Below are positions 1 through 6,358 of a stretch of 39,467 bases of DNA, piece by piece. The stretch spans positions 1 to 39,467 of the IMG/VR virus record IMGVR_UViG_3300045051_000991; one strand, given 5' to 3'. Under the pieces are notes generated by a model that saw only the letters and a list, made by a program, of their open reading frames with translations, was not told the DNA's origin and searched no databases. Source of the stretch: a virus. Each line of letters begins with the position of its first letter. Positions within the stretch are counted from its first letter, which is position 1. The translations under genes and the position numbers were made by a program.

Positions 1-127
1 GGGGCACTCAAGGTCGGTGGGCCGCTTGCGCCCGAGGGCCGGGGCCGGCCGAGCGGTCGCCAAGGAAGGGCAGAACGATCCGAACAGCGCCGCGCGCCCA
101 CCGACTCACTGCTCTGCATGGTGCCCT
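1..127. repeat. Terminal direct repeat, left copy (identical to 39341-39467)
   Basis: Bases 1-127 are identical to the last 127 bases. This shows the contig closes on itself into a circle of about 39,340 bp. The length of 127 equals a common maximum assembly word size, so I read it as an overlap left by assembling a circular or circularly permuted molecule, not as a biological terminal repeat. Read counts across the copy would distinguish the two. Confidence 0.95.
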
Positions 128-203
128 CGTCCATGTGAGCCCTGCCCTCGTCCGGTTCCTGAACACCGCCCACGGCCCCTGTGCTTCAACGGGCGGCAGG
201 GTC

Positions 204-226
204 ACCCTAGACCAAGGGGTCAGGGT
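204..226. other. Bulged hairpin in the divergent control region
   Basis: The sequence reads ACCCT-A-GACC-AAGG-GGTC-AGGGT. The arms pair over nine base pairs, with one bulged A at 209 and a four-base AAGG loop. It lies 17 bp before the palindrome at 243-254, between the first leftward gene (39337 and below) and the first rightward gene (318). There is no T-run, so it could be a protein-binding site or a structured leader instead of a terminator. Confidence 0.45.
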
Positions 227-242
227 CCTGCAAGAAAGAGTA

Positions 243-273
243 CTTGACGTCAAGAGGCCTGCCGATACATACT
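243..273 (+). promoter_or_regulatory. Candidate early rightward promoter with a palindromic operator
   Basis: CTTGACGTCAAG at 243-254 is a perfect 12-bp palindrome. It contains a -35-like TTGACG at 244-249. With an 18-bp spacer there is a -10-like CATACT at 268-273, about 45 bp before the ATG at 318. A regulator bound to the palindrome would cover the -35 box. No other gene lies between 127 and 318, so this stretch is the natural control region for the rightward cluster. The palindrome is seen directly; promoter function is inferred. Confidence 0.5.
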
Positions 274-317
274 CCTGGGTGTAGTCGAACAGGGGCAGTC
301 AAACAAGGGAGGGCACG

Positions 318-497
318 ATGAACCGCCGCCGCCTCACTGAGGTCCTCAACCGCGCGCATGTCCACGCGAACGCGCGCCCCAAGTCGAACGTCCGGGTCCA
401 GCGCTACGCGAAACTTCTGGGGCTGTGGCTCGCGCCGCGTCGTCGTGCGAACGAAGCCGCGACGGGCGTCCCGTCGTGGAAGGCGGTGCAGTCGTGA
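318..497 (+). CDS. Hypothetical basic protein, first rightward gene
   Basis: This 59-aa, Arg-rich protein starts at ATG 318, seven bases after a GGGAGGG-type ribosome-binding site. It opens with MNRRRLTEVLNRAHVHANAR and continues with a basic tract (residues 37-44, APRRRA). Its TGA overlaps the GTG of the next gene as GTGA, which supports it being translated. It is the promoter-proximal gene of the rightward cluster. I recognise no family. A small basic early protein could bind nucleic acid or a host factor, but nothing proves it. Confidence 0.6.
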   Translation: MNRRRLTEVLNRAHVHANARPKSNVRVQRYAKLLGLWLAPRRRANEAATGVPSWKAVQS

Positions 498-1081
498 CCG
501 CCAACTACCGGACCCGCCGGAACACGCTGAACGACCGCCAGCCGATCGTGGGCTGGAAGGTCTCGGTCTCTCGCAACTGCGTCCACGACACCTTCGCTCG
601 CCACTTCTCTTCTGACACCCGCCGGCTCGGGAGCCTCTTCAACTTCGACACCGCGCGGGTGATCTTCGACGAGAACCTCCAGCCCGCTTGGAAGAGCCCG
701 AACCTCCGTGGGGTGCCGACGGTGCCGGACGCGGTCTCGAGCGCGCCGATCAACCTCGGTCTCCTGATCGTGGTCGAGGCCCAGGACTGGCTCGTGCGCT
801 ACCTCAAGTACTCGGACTCCAAGGCCGCGGTCGCGTGGCGTGCGCGTGGCACGCCGACGAGCTGGGCCTGCTTCGTCATCACGCCGGACACTCCTGCTGG
901 CGCGACCAACGCGCTCAGGTTCGCGACCAAGGCAGAGGCGGAAGGCTACGGCCGCGAGCTCCTGTCGCGCTGGTTCGTGCCGACCAGTTTCGAGGCGCGG
1001 CCCTCGAGCGACCCGGTCAACTACCGGTTCGACGTCGAGCTCAACCGCGCGATCGCGCTGCGCGACGAGGTGACGTCGTGA
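494..1081 (+). CDS. Conserved phage-type hypothetical protein
   Basis: The 195-aa product starts at GTG 494, overlapping the previous stop by four bases. The start is set by that overlap, since earlier in-frame codons lie inside the upstream gene. The N-terminal two thirds is unrecognised. The C-terminal part, with FATKAEAEGYGRELLSRW near residues 143-160 and then a PVNYRFDV stretch, resembles a short module often seen in small uncharacterised phage proteins (FAT-x-x-EAE-x-Y-...-RW). That likeness is from memory and gives no function. It ends in another GTGA junction. Confidence 0.65.
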   Translation: MTANYRTRRNTLNDRQPIVGWKVSVSRNCVHDTFARHFSSDTRRLGSLFNFDTARVIFDENLQPAWKSPNLRGVPTVPDAVSSAPINLGLLIVVEAQDWLVRYLKYSDSKAAVAWRARGTPTSWACFVITPDTPAGATNALRFATKAEAEGYGRELLSRWFVPTSFEARPSSDPVNYRFDVELNRAIALRDEVTS

Positions 1082-1290
1082 TCGTCAACGTGACCGCAGT
1101 CCTGTTCGTCGATGGCTCGACCGTCGCGACCGCGCGGGGGACCGACGAAGAGGGCCGCGAGGTCCTCTTCGCGGCCGACCGCCGGCCGCTCTTCCCGGTC
1201 TGGGAAGCGCTCCACGCGACCCTTGAGCCAGTGGCCTGCGACGTCGAGCCGTGGCAGATCCTCGAGAGGGGGGCGTCGTGGCAGCGGTGA
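1078..1290 (+). CDS. Small hypothetical protein
   Basis: A 70-aa acidic protein starting at GTG 1078, coupled to the upstream stop as GTGA. The N-terminus (MIVNVTAVLFVDGSTVATAR) reads as two beta strands, and the rest is mixed. No cysteine motif or membrane segment is seen. It overlaps the start of the next gene by 13 bases. It has no recognisable family. Position and tight coupling are the main evidence that it is expressed. Confidence 0.55.
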   Translation: MIVNVTAVLFVDGSTVATARGTDEEGREVLFAADRRPLFPVWEALHATLEPVACDVEPWQILERGASWQR

Positions 1291-1538
1291 AGCTGGGCGA
1301 GCTCACGAACCCGGTCCCGGACTTCGATGCCGACGTCCGGAAGGTCGCGGAGCTCGCGGTCAAGGAAGCGGCGGCCCGCGAGAAGTACGCCCTGGTGACC
1401 GGGCCCCCGGGGACCCCGGAGGCCACCGCCGCGTACGGGGGACTCCTGGCCGCCTCGCGGGCGCTCGAGCACCAGATCCGCGAGGTGGTCGGGATGCTGC
1501 AGGGGTTGAAGGAGCTGGTCGAGGATCCGGAGGACTGA
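1278..1538 (+). CDS. Small alpha-helical hypothetical protein
   Basis: I start this 86-aa protein at GTG 1278, because a GAGGGGGG ribosome-binding site ends five bases before it; an earlier in-frame GTG at 1251 would add nine residues and lacks such a site. Most of the sequence is predicted helix rich in Ala, Glu and Leu (for example VRKVAELAVKEAAAREKY), broken by a Gly/Pro loop near residues 50-57 (VTGPPGTP). The pattern suits a small helical-hairpin or coiled-coil protein. Its stop forms TGATG with the next gene. Confidence 0.6.
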   Translation: MAAVKLGELTNPVPDFDADVRKVAELAVKEAAAREKYALVTGPPGTPEATAAYGGLLAASRALEHQIREVVGMLQGLKELVEDPED

Positions 1539-1678
1539 TGATCACGATCCTCGAGGTGTTGGTGCGGCTCGTGGACGTCGCGGTTGTCGTCCTCGCGCCG
1601 GTGTGGATCTACAGAACGATCAAGGGGCAGGACCCAGGGCGCCGGGGCGCGGCGTCATCAACGAGGAGGGGCAGATGA
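1538..1678 (+). CDS. Small single-pass membrane protein
   Basis: The 46-aa product has one hydrophobic helix at about residues 4-25 (ILEVLVRLVDVAVVVLAPVW), followed by a basic tail (YRTIKGQDPGRRGAA...RRGR). This pattern predicts an inner-membrane protein with the basic end in the cytoplasm. It is joined by TGATG to the gene before and ATGA to the gene after. Such small early membrane proteins can act in exclusion or membrane remodelling, but nothing specific is visible. Confidence 0.55.
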   Translation: MITILEVLVRLVDVAVVVLAPVWIYRTIKGQDPGRRGAASSTRRGR

Positions 1679-2439
1679 CTTCGAATCTGGTGCTGCACAA
1701 GGGCGGCGTCGCCGCGAGCTACGAGGACGTGTGTGAGGTTCAGGAGCCGGAGCGGACCGCGACCTACACGCCGGTCTCCCACCGGTTCGTGATCGATCAG
1801 GTCCGGCGCACCCTGCCAGCCTTCGGGCTCGAGGTCGTGAAGGAGCGCTTCGGGCTCGGGGCCGGGGGCAACAAGTTCTTCGGCGTGATCGACGTCAGGA
1901 ACGGGGCCGGTCAGCCCGACTGGGGGATCGCGGTGGGCCTGAGGAACAGCTACGACCGCTCGATCGCGCTCAATGCGGTCGCGGGCCAGCGGGTGTTCGT
2001 GTGCGACAACCTCGCGTTCTCGGGCGACGTTCGGCTGCGCGAGCGCCACGTCCGTGACATCGACAACCGGCTCCCGGACCTGATCAACGCGCTCCTCCAG
2101 GGCGTGATCAGCTGGAAGGATCGGATCGTGGCCCAGACCGACCGGTTCAAGGCCGCGGAGGTTGGGAACCTCGTGGCCCACGACGTGGTCTGCGAGGCCC
2201 TGCGGGCCGGCGTGGTGCCCGAGCGCCACATCAGGACCGTGCTCAAGGAGTGGCACGAGCCGAGCCATGCGGACTTCGAGCCCCGGACGGCCTGGAGCCT
2301 CTACAACGCGTTCACGGAGGCGGCGAAGGACCGCTCGCTCAACAGCGTCATCACGTCCACGATCGGGCTCACGGGCCTCTTCAACCGCGTCTTCGGTGAC
2401 AGCGCAGCGCTGCCCGAGGCGGTCGAGGTCGTGGGCTAG
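1675..2439 (+). CDS. DUF932-like protein
   Basis: A 254-aa protein starting at ATG 1675 after a strong GAGGAGGGG site, with ATGA coupling to the membrane-protein gene. The centre carries the layout typical of DUF932 (phage/plasmid-like) proteins: a beta-rich stretch (FFGVIDVRNGAGQPDWGIAV), a GLRNSYDRSIALNAVAG turn, then VFVCDNLAFSGD, corresponding to the family's conserved CxNxL/M region. The C-terminal half is helical. Family members occur on phages and plasmids near recombination genes; their activity is not established. The Sak4-like ATPase four genes downstream fits that context. Confidence 0.7.
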   Translation: MTSNLVLHKGGVAASYEDVCEVQEPERTATYTPVSHRFVIDQVRRTLPAFGLEVVKERFGLGAGGNKFFGVIDVRNGAGQPDWGIAVGLRNSYDRSIALNAVAGQRVFVCDNLAFSGDVRLRERHVRDIDNRLPDLINALLQGVISWKDRIVAQTDRFKAAEVGNLVAHDVVCEALRAGVVPERHIRTVLKEWHEPSHADFEPRTAWSLYNAFTEAAKDRSLNSVITSTIGLTGLFNRVFGDSAALPEAVEVVG

Positions 2440-2524
2440 TCGCGGGGCCAGGCCGGGGCACTGGGTCGCCCGCCTCGCGCGGCGCACCCGGTCCCCGGAC
2501 CCCGCTTGAACCCGGAGGGACACC
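2440..2524. other. Short untranslated gap with a weak dyad
   Basis: This 85-bp gap is the longest within the rightward cluster. It holds GGTCC-CC-GGACC at 2490-2501, a short dyad, and ends with the GGAGGGACACC ribosome-binding site of the next gene. I see no good promoter boxes. Confidence 0.35.
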
Positions 2525-2869
2525 ATGGCAGTGGATCAGAGGAAGCAGAGGGAGCAGTGGCAGGAGGCCCTGCTCGAGGCCGCGGAGCGGGTGATCGAGA
2601 AGCTGATCCCGGACCACCACGACGGGGCGCCGCACCGGACCCAGTGCGTGCTCTGCGCTCTCGTCCGGGCCGTGCGCGAACTGCGTCGGACGCGCTACGA
2701 GGTCTACGACACCGGCTCCAACTTTGAGCACTGGCGCTGGGCGGTCATCCACCAGGGCCCCGCCGGTGAGCACGGGGGTCCGGGTGCTGCGGTCTGCTAC
2801 ACGGTGAACGAGGAGGAGGCCAAGCGCATCGCTGACGCCCTCAATGCGGTGGAGGCCGCGAAAACATGA
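2525..2869 (+). CDS. Hypothetical phage protein
   Basis: A 114-aa product from ATG 2525, six bases after GGAGGG. The N-terminal half is helical and charged (QRKQREQWQEALLEAAERVIEK), followed by an HRTQCVLCALVRAVRELR segment with a CxxC pair near residues 43-46. The C-terminal part ends with EEEAKRIADALNAVEA, a helix seen at the end of many small actinophage- and podophage-type proteins. One CxxC and nearby His residues could hold a metal, but a full four-ligand site is not evident. It is coupled to the regulator gene by ATGA. Confidence 0.6.
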   Translation: MAVDQRKQREQWQEALLEAAERVIEKLIPDHHDGAPHRTQCVLCALVRAVRELRRTRYEVYDTGSNFEHWRWAVIHQGPAGEHGGPGAAVCYTVNEEEAKRIADALNAVEAAKT

Positions 2870-3246
2870 CCACCACCCAGGGAAGACAGGGCTCGCCGGC
2901 CGCCAGGCTCAGGCTCGAGTGCGGCGTCAGCGGGAAGGAGCTCGCGCGCCGTATCGGCGTGACCCCGGAGTACGTCTCGCGGCTCGAGCACGGGCGCTAC
3001 CCGCTCCTGCCCGCGGTCGAGCTCCGGATCGCCAACGCGCTATCTCTGTCGCGCAAGGAGGTCGCGCTGGCGTATCGTCTCGGCCGTGAGGGATTCATCG
3101 ATGGGGAAGCCAGGTCGCAGAAAGCCAGGACCCGAGGACGAGTCCGCCCGCCTCGAGCGGCTGCTGGTCTACCGCCACGCCCACGCCATGGAGCTGGTGG
3201 GCCCCGGCGTCGTCGACCCGCGGCTCGCGGAGATGATCGAGGCTGA
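2866..3246 (+). CDS. XRE-family helix-turn-helix regulator
   Basis: The first ~75 residues of this 126-aa protein form a Cro/CI-type HTH: ARLRLECGVSGKELARRIG (residues 13-31), then VTPEYVSRLEHGRYP, where the recognition helix lies at about 33-42, then a helix with LRIANALSLSRKEVA. After about residue 80 the protein is Arg/Pro-rich and low in hydrophobic residues, because that DNA also encodes the next gene in another frame (3101-3289). The C-terminal third may therefore be dispensable read-through. It probably binds one of the palindromes at 243-254, 36052-36067 or 38761-38777; the pairing is inference. Confidence 0.75.
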   Translation: MTTTQGRQGSPAARLRLECGVSGKELARRIGVTPEYVSRLEHGRYPLLPAVELRIANALSLSRKEVALAYRLGREGFIDGEARSQKARTRGRVRPPRAAAGLPPRPRHGAGGPRRRRPAARGDDRG

Positions 3247-3289
3247 GATCGAGCTGGTGAAGAAGTGGTCGAGGGACTCGGCGCAGTAG
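3101..3289 (+). CDS. Small hypothetical protein overlapping the regulator gene
   Basis: A 62-aa product from ATG 3101, eight bases after GAGGG. It lies for 146 bases inside the 3' end of the HTH gene, in a different frame. Its composition (MGKPGRRKPGPEDESARLER, then a hydrophobic/charged helical region ending IEAEIELVKKWSRDSAQ) is much more protein-like than the overlapping regulator tail, so it is likely the real use of this DNA. A basic N-terminal arm plus acidic helix is visible; no family is recognised. Confidence 0.55.
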   Translation: MGKPGRRKPGPEDESARLERLLVYRHAHAMELVGPGVVDPRLAEMIEAEIELVKKWSRDSAQ

Positions 3290-3321
3290 CCGGGTCCCTC
3301 TTCACATTGGGGAGGGATGCG

Positions 3322-4377
3322 ATGGACGAGAAGTTCGCAGCACTGTTCGAGCCGCTCGAGAACACGACGCCGTTCCTGAAGACCGGGATCACGGGGATGG
3401 CCGGCAGCGGGAAGAGCTTCACCTCGGCCCTGATCGCGGCCGGGCTCCACGCCCGCGAGAAGCGCGACCGCCCGGTCGTGATCTTCGACACCGAGCAGAG
3501 CTCGAAGTTCCTCAAGCCGCTGTTCAAGAAGGCCGGAATCCCGGTCATGGTCAAGCGGTCGCGGGCCCTGGTCGACCTGGTCGAGGTGATGCGGGCCTGC
3601 GACGAGGGCCACGCCTCAGTGCTCCTGATCGATTCGATCTCCCACATCTGGGAGAACTTCATCCAGGCCTACAAGGGGAACCGCAAGTTCATCGAGGTCT
3701 GGGACTGGGGGATCCTGAAGCCGAAGTGGAAGGAGGGCTTCGCCGATCCCTTCGTCCAGCTCCGCTGCCACTGCGTGTTCACTGGGCGCGCCGGCTGGGA
3801 GTATTCCGAGCACGAGGTCGAGAAGGACGGCGAGATGAAGACCGAGGTCAGGAAGTCCGGCATCAAGATGCGGACCGAGACCGAGACCGCCTTCGAGCCC
3901 GACCTCGTGGTGCTCATGGAGCGGATGCAGGAGCTCAGCGCCGCGGGCCTGAAGACCTGGCGCCAGGCCACGATCTTGAAGGACCGCTCAACCCTGATCG
4001 ACGGGAAGGTGTTCGTGAACCCGAGCTACTCGGACTTCGCACCCGTGGTCGAGTTCCTGCTCGACAGCCCCAAGCCTGAGACCCCGCGGGTGATGGGCAA
4101 CGACGCCGACCTCTTCCGCTCGAGCGGCGATGCCGCGGGTCGGCGCGAGCGCCAGGTCCTGCTCGAGAAGATCGAGGGCTCGCTCGTGATCCTTCACCCG
4201 GGCCAGAAGGCCGGCGAGAAGGCCGGGCGGCTCTCGGCGATGAAGCGGACCCTCGGGACCGTCAGCACGAAGGAGCTCGAGACCATGGACCTGGCGAAGC
4301 TCAGGGAGGGGCTTGCGTGCCTCGAACAAGAAGTCGCGGCCAAGGCTGCACCGTCCGCCACCTCGAGCCCGGAGTAG
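3322..4377 (+). CDS. RecA-fold ATPase, Sak4-like single-strand annealing/recombination protein
   Basis: The 351-aa protein starts at ATG 3322 behind GGGGAGGGA. It has a Walker A motif GMAGSGKS at residues 25-32, a strand with a polar end (VVIFDTEQSS, 52-61), and Walker B LLIDS at 101-105 followed by SHIWENF. This is the arrangement of phage P-loop ATPases of the RecA/AAA_24 type, which includes Sak4-like annealing proteins and other recombination ATPases. The C-terminal ~90 residues are helical and may form an accessory domain. No SSB or exonuclease gene is recognised next to it. The ATPase call is firm; the Sak4 subtype is tentative. Confidence 0.7.
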   Translation: MDEKFAALFEPLENTTPFLKTGITGMAGSGKSFTSALIAAGLHAREKRDRPVVIFDTEQSSKFLKPLFKKAGIPVMVKRSRALVDLVEVMRACDEGHASVLLIDSISHIWENFIQAYKGNRKFIEVWDWGILKPKWKEGFADPFVQLRCHCVFTGRAGWEYSEHEVEKDGEMKTEVRKSGIKMRTETETAFEPDLVVLMERMQELSAAGLKTWRQATILKDRSTLIDGKVFVNPSYSDFAPVVEFLLDSPKPETPRVMGNDADLFRSSGDAAGRRERQVLLEKIEGSLVILHPGQKAGEKAGRLSAMKRTLGTVSTKELETMDLAKLREGLACLEQEVAAKAAPSATSSPE

Positions 4378-4670
4378 ACGGGGAGGAGCTCGGATCCTTC
4401 GGGGCCGAGGAAGCGAATCGGCGGGCCGTCGCCCGCCGCCTCGCGCGCCTCGGCCTCGGCCGCGCCGGCTTCGCCTCCCCGGTCAAGGTCGGGGAGTGGT
4501 GGGTCTCGCGCGACAAGCAGCACTGCGGCCGCGGGCGTCCCTTCGAGATCGTGGCGATCGGCTGGGATCGGATCGTGGTGAGGCACGAGGACGGGACCGC
4601 CTCAGCGCTCTCGCCCCGGACGTTCAAGGGCTACCGGCGGCGCTACTCAAGGACGACGCCGCCCAGGTGA
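4317..4670 (+). CDS. Hypothetical protein, last rightward gene
   Basis: I place the start of this 117-aa protein at GTG 4317, because GGGAGGGG sits five bases before it, although this makes a 61-base overlap with the ATPase gene. The first ~50 residues are basic and disordered-looking. From about residue 56 there is a compact beta-type domain (VKVGEWWVSRDKQHCGRG, FEIVAIGWDRIVVRHEDG), resembling a small SH3/Tudor-like barrel. The ending RTFKGYRRRYSR is basic. The gene ends inside the convergent hairpin at 4653-4684. The function is unknown. Confidence 0.55.
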   Translation: MPRTRSRGQGCTVRHLEPGVDGEELGSFGAEEANRRAVARRLARLGLGRAGFASPVKVGEWWVSRDKQHCGRGRPFEIVAIGWDRIVVRHEDGTASALSPRTFKGYRRRYSRTTPPR

Positions 4671-4684
4671 CTGGACGGCGTCGT
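4653..4684. terminator. Convergent-gene hairpin, likely bidirectional terminator
   Basis: ACGACGCCG (4653-4661) pairs perfectly with CGGCGTCGT (4676-4684) around a 14-nt loop. It lies at the junction of the rightward cluster (stop 4670) and the leftward cluster (stop 4710). There is no clear T-run on either side, so termination by this hairpin is inferred from position and symmetry. Confidence 0.5.
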
Positions 4685-4709
4685 TACTCCACCCTCGACG
4701 TGGGCGAGT

Positions 4710-4895
4710 TCAACCCCCTCTTGAGAACCCCCTCAGCGTCCTCGCGAGGTTGGCCCTGCGGCGGGTCGTGGGGCTGCTGGACCTCGCGGCCTGGGCGAGC
4801 TTCTTCGGCGGGATGGTCTTCCCGGCCGGGACCCCGAGGCTCTTCTTCAGGGCCCCGGGTTTCTTGATCGCTCCCGCGATCCAGTTCTTCTTCAC
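4710..4895 (-). CDS. Small basic phage protein (KKPGAL...LGV family type)
   Basis: A 61-aa Lys/Arg-rich protein, last gene of the leftward set, coupled to the gene before by GTGA at 4892-4895. It opens with MKKNWIAGAIKKPGALKKSL and continues GVPAGKTIPPKKLAQAA. This matches a short phage protein type with a (W/I)xxAIKKPGALxxxLGVxxGxxIPxKKL signature that I recall from many tailed-phage genomes, often near structural genes. Its activity is not known to me. It could bind DNA or be a small virion component. Confidence 0.7.
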   Translation of the reverse strand: MKKNWIAGAIKKPGALKKSLGVPAGKTIPPKKLAQAARSSSPTTRRRANLARTLRGFSRGG

Positions 4896-5212
4896 GCGAG
4901 GAGTTCCTCGAGCAGGCCGTTCTTCAGGTGGCCGAGATCCACCGTCGAGAGGACCTGGTCGATCTCGCGCGCGAGCGCATCACGCTGGGCGCTGTGGTCG
5001 CCATCGGGCTTGAGGGCCGTGATGGCCTTCGAGCGCTCGACCGCGGCCGCGATCCGACTCGGGTCCCCGCCCAGCTCCTCGAGGATCCCGGTCCACTTCC
5101 CGGTCGGGAGCCCGGGCGGCTCCGCAGCCACTGCGGCCTTCGTGACCTTCACGACCGCGGCCTTCTTCACCGCGGCCTTCTTCGCGGTCGCCTTCTTCTT
5201 CGTGGACGCCAT
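4892..5212 (-). CDS. Lys/Ala-rich histone-like N-terminus, hypothetical protein
   Basis: A 106-aa product starting at ATG 5212, with AGGAGGA six bases upstream. The first ~30 residues are Lys/Ala repeats (KKKATAKKAAVKKAAVVKVT), like the tail of histone H1/AlgP-type proteins and suited to binding nucleic acid. The remainder is an acidic helical domain (TGILEELGGDPSRIAAAVER and a Leu-rich end). It lies at the end of the lysis region, next to another Lys-rich protein. DNA binding or condensation is plausible, but not shown. Confidence 0.6.
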   Translation of the reverse strand: MASTKKKATAKKAAVKKAAVVKVTKAAVAAEPPGLPTGKWTGILEELGGDPSRIAAAVERSKAITALKPDGDHSAQRDALAREIDQVLSTVDLGHLKNGLLEELLA

Positions 5213-5247
5213 GCTGTCCTCCTGCTCGTTGGGGGTGTGACGCTGCT

Positions 5248-5982
5248 TCAGAACACCAGCGCGAGCCGCGCCTCAGCGAAGCTCTGGTTGGAATCGGTTG
5301 AGCCGACGTTGTGCCCGTAGCGGCCATCGATCTTGATGTGGTCCGGGAACAGGTAGGGCACGGTGTAGCCGACCTTGAGATCCCAGTACGGCACCGCGCG
5401 CTCGGTCCCCGGGTTCTTCTCCCAGCGGTAGCCCACGCCTGGCGAGAGCGAGATGCGCTGGAACGAGAGGGCACCGTAGTGCTCGACCTCGGCCGCGCCC
5501 GCCGGCTGCGCGAGCGAGAACGCAAGCATTGAGGTGACGAGCAGTGCTGCACCCTTGGCCTTGAGCAGCCCCGCGGGCGTGGACTTTCCGCCCCAGCCCG
5601 TGATCAGGGAGTTGAGCCCGGTCCACAGCACGCCGGCACCGAGACCCACGACCGGGTTGTGGAAGAGGCCGCTGGCGAACAGTGCCGCAAGGATCGGCAG
5701 GATGAAGGGCTTCCAGCGCGCCCAGTGGGGGGCGAGCAGGGCCGCGAGCGCCGGGCTCAGGCGCAGAAGGATCATCCCGACCCACTCGGTCGTGAACACC
5801 ATGACGAGCACCGGCGAGCCCAGCACCAACGCTGAGAGCCACTGGACGAAGCCGTCCGGGATCCCGGGCATGACGGTGCTGAGGAAATCGTGAACGACCC
5901 TGGTCACGGCCACCGTGTCCGCGGCCGTGGCGGCCGCGAGCAGGACGGCGAACAGCGCGGCGAACAGCGTGAGGAAGAACAT
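5248..5982 (-). CDS. Polytopic membrane protein with beta-barrel-like C-terminus (possible lysis protein)
   Basis: The 244-aa product starts at ATG 5982 behind AAGGAGGT. Residues 1-21 are a hydrophobic helix or signal, and further hydrophobic segments lie near 45-66, 67-85, 91-106 and 108-122, giving a holin-like membrane domain. Residues 139-163 look like a second, internal signal peptide (basic KAK, hydrophobic core, PAGAAE). The last ~80 residues alternate polar and aromatic residues (LSPGVGYRWEKN, YWDLKVGYTVPYLF, HIKIDGRYGH) and end in LALVF, the C-terminal Phe signature of outer-membrane beta-barrels. Two of the three genes upstream encode lysozyme and a spanin-like protein, so a lysis role is inferred. 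A frameshift-free fusion of two genes is another reading. Confidence 0.55.
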   Translation of the reverse strand: MFFLTLFAALFAVLLAAATAADTVAVTRVVHDFLSTVMPGIPDGFVQWLSALVLGSPVLVMVFTTEWVGMILLRLSPALAALLAPHWARWKPFILPILAALFASGLFHNPVVGLGAGVLWTGLNSLITGWGGKSTPAGLLKAKGAALLVTSMLAFSLAQPAGAAEVEHYGALSFQRISLSPGVGYRWEKNPGTERAVPYWDLKVGYTVPYLFPDHIKIDGRYGHNVGSTDSNQSFAEARLALVF

Positions 5983-6028
5983 CCGCTACCTCCTTGAACC
6001 CCCGGCCGTCATGGCGCGGGGAGCTGGG

Positions 6029-6358
6029 TTAGTAAGGGGAAAGCGGCCCGCTGACGGTCCGCATCCGGCGCAGCTGCATCCGAGCCGCCGCCCGTTCGTC
6101 GGGGTCGCCGACCAACATCAGGACAACGTTCTCAGTCACGGTGTTCTGCCTGGTCTGGGCGGCGACCACGGTGCGAATCACGCGCGCGAGCGACGTGTCG
6201 GCCTCGATCCTGCGCTCCTCGGCCGCGATGATCTCGGACCGCATGCGCCAGGGAGAGATCGGAGAGAGGGCCCCCCACGCCGAGACGACGAGGGCCATGA
6301 GAGCGGCGATAGACACGATTGCCTCCCGCCACTCCTTCCAGATCTCGCCCGGGATCAC
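6029..6358 (-). CDS. Single-pass membrane protein, holin or inner-membrane spanin candidate
   Basis: A 109-aa protein from GTG 6358, joined to the lysozyme gene by GTGA. After a short N-terminus (MIPGEIWKEWREA) it has one hydrophobic helix, about residues 13-33 (IVSIAALMALVVSAWGAL), then a long charged, helical region (SEIIAAEERRIEADTSLARVIRTV...). An N-terminal anchor plus periplasmic coiled coil directly after an endolysin is the layout of inner-membrane spanins (Rz type); a pinholin-like role is the alternative. No partner o-spanin lipoprotein with a lipobox is seen nearby. Confidence 0.55.
   Translation of the reverse strand: MIPGEIWKEWREAIVSIAALMALVVSAWGALSPISPWRMRSEIIAAEERRIEADTSLARVIRTVVAAQTRQNTVTENVVLMLVGDPDERAAARMQLRRMRTVSGPLSPY

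Noticed and set aside
1-127. A true biological terminal repeat of 127 bp
   Set aside because: Possible, but the length equals a typical assembly word size and nothing at its edges looks like a terminase cut site; I treat it as an overlap.
8-253. An 81-codon minus frame across the divergent control region
   Set aside because: It has a TTG start inside the palindrome, no ribosome-binding site and unremarkable composition; it overlaps hairpin and promoter-like elements.
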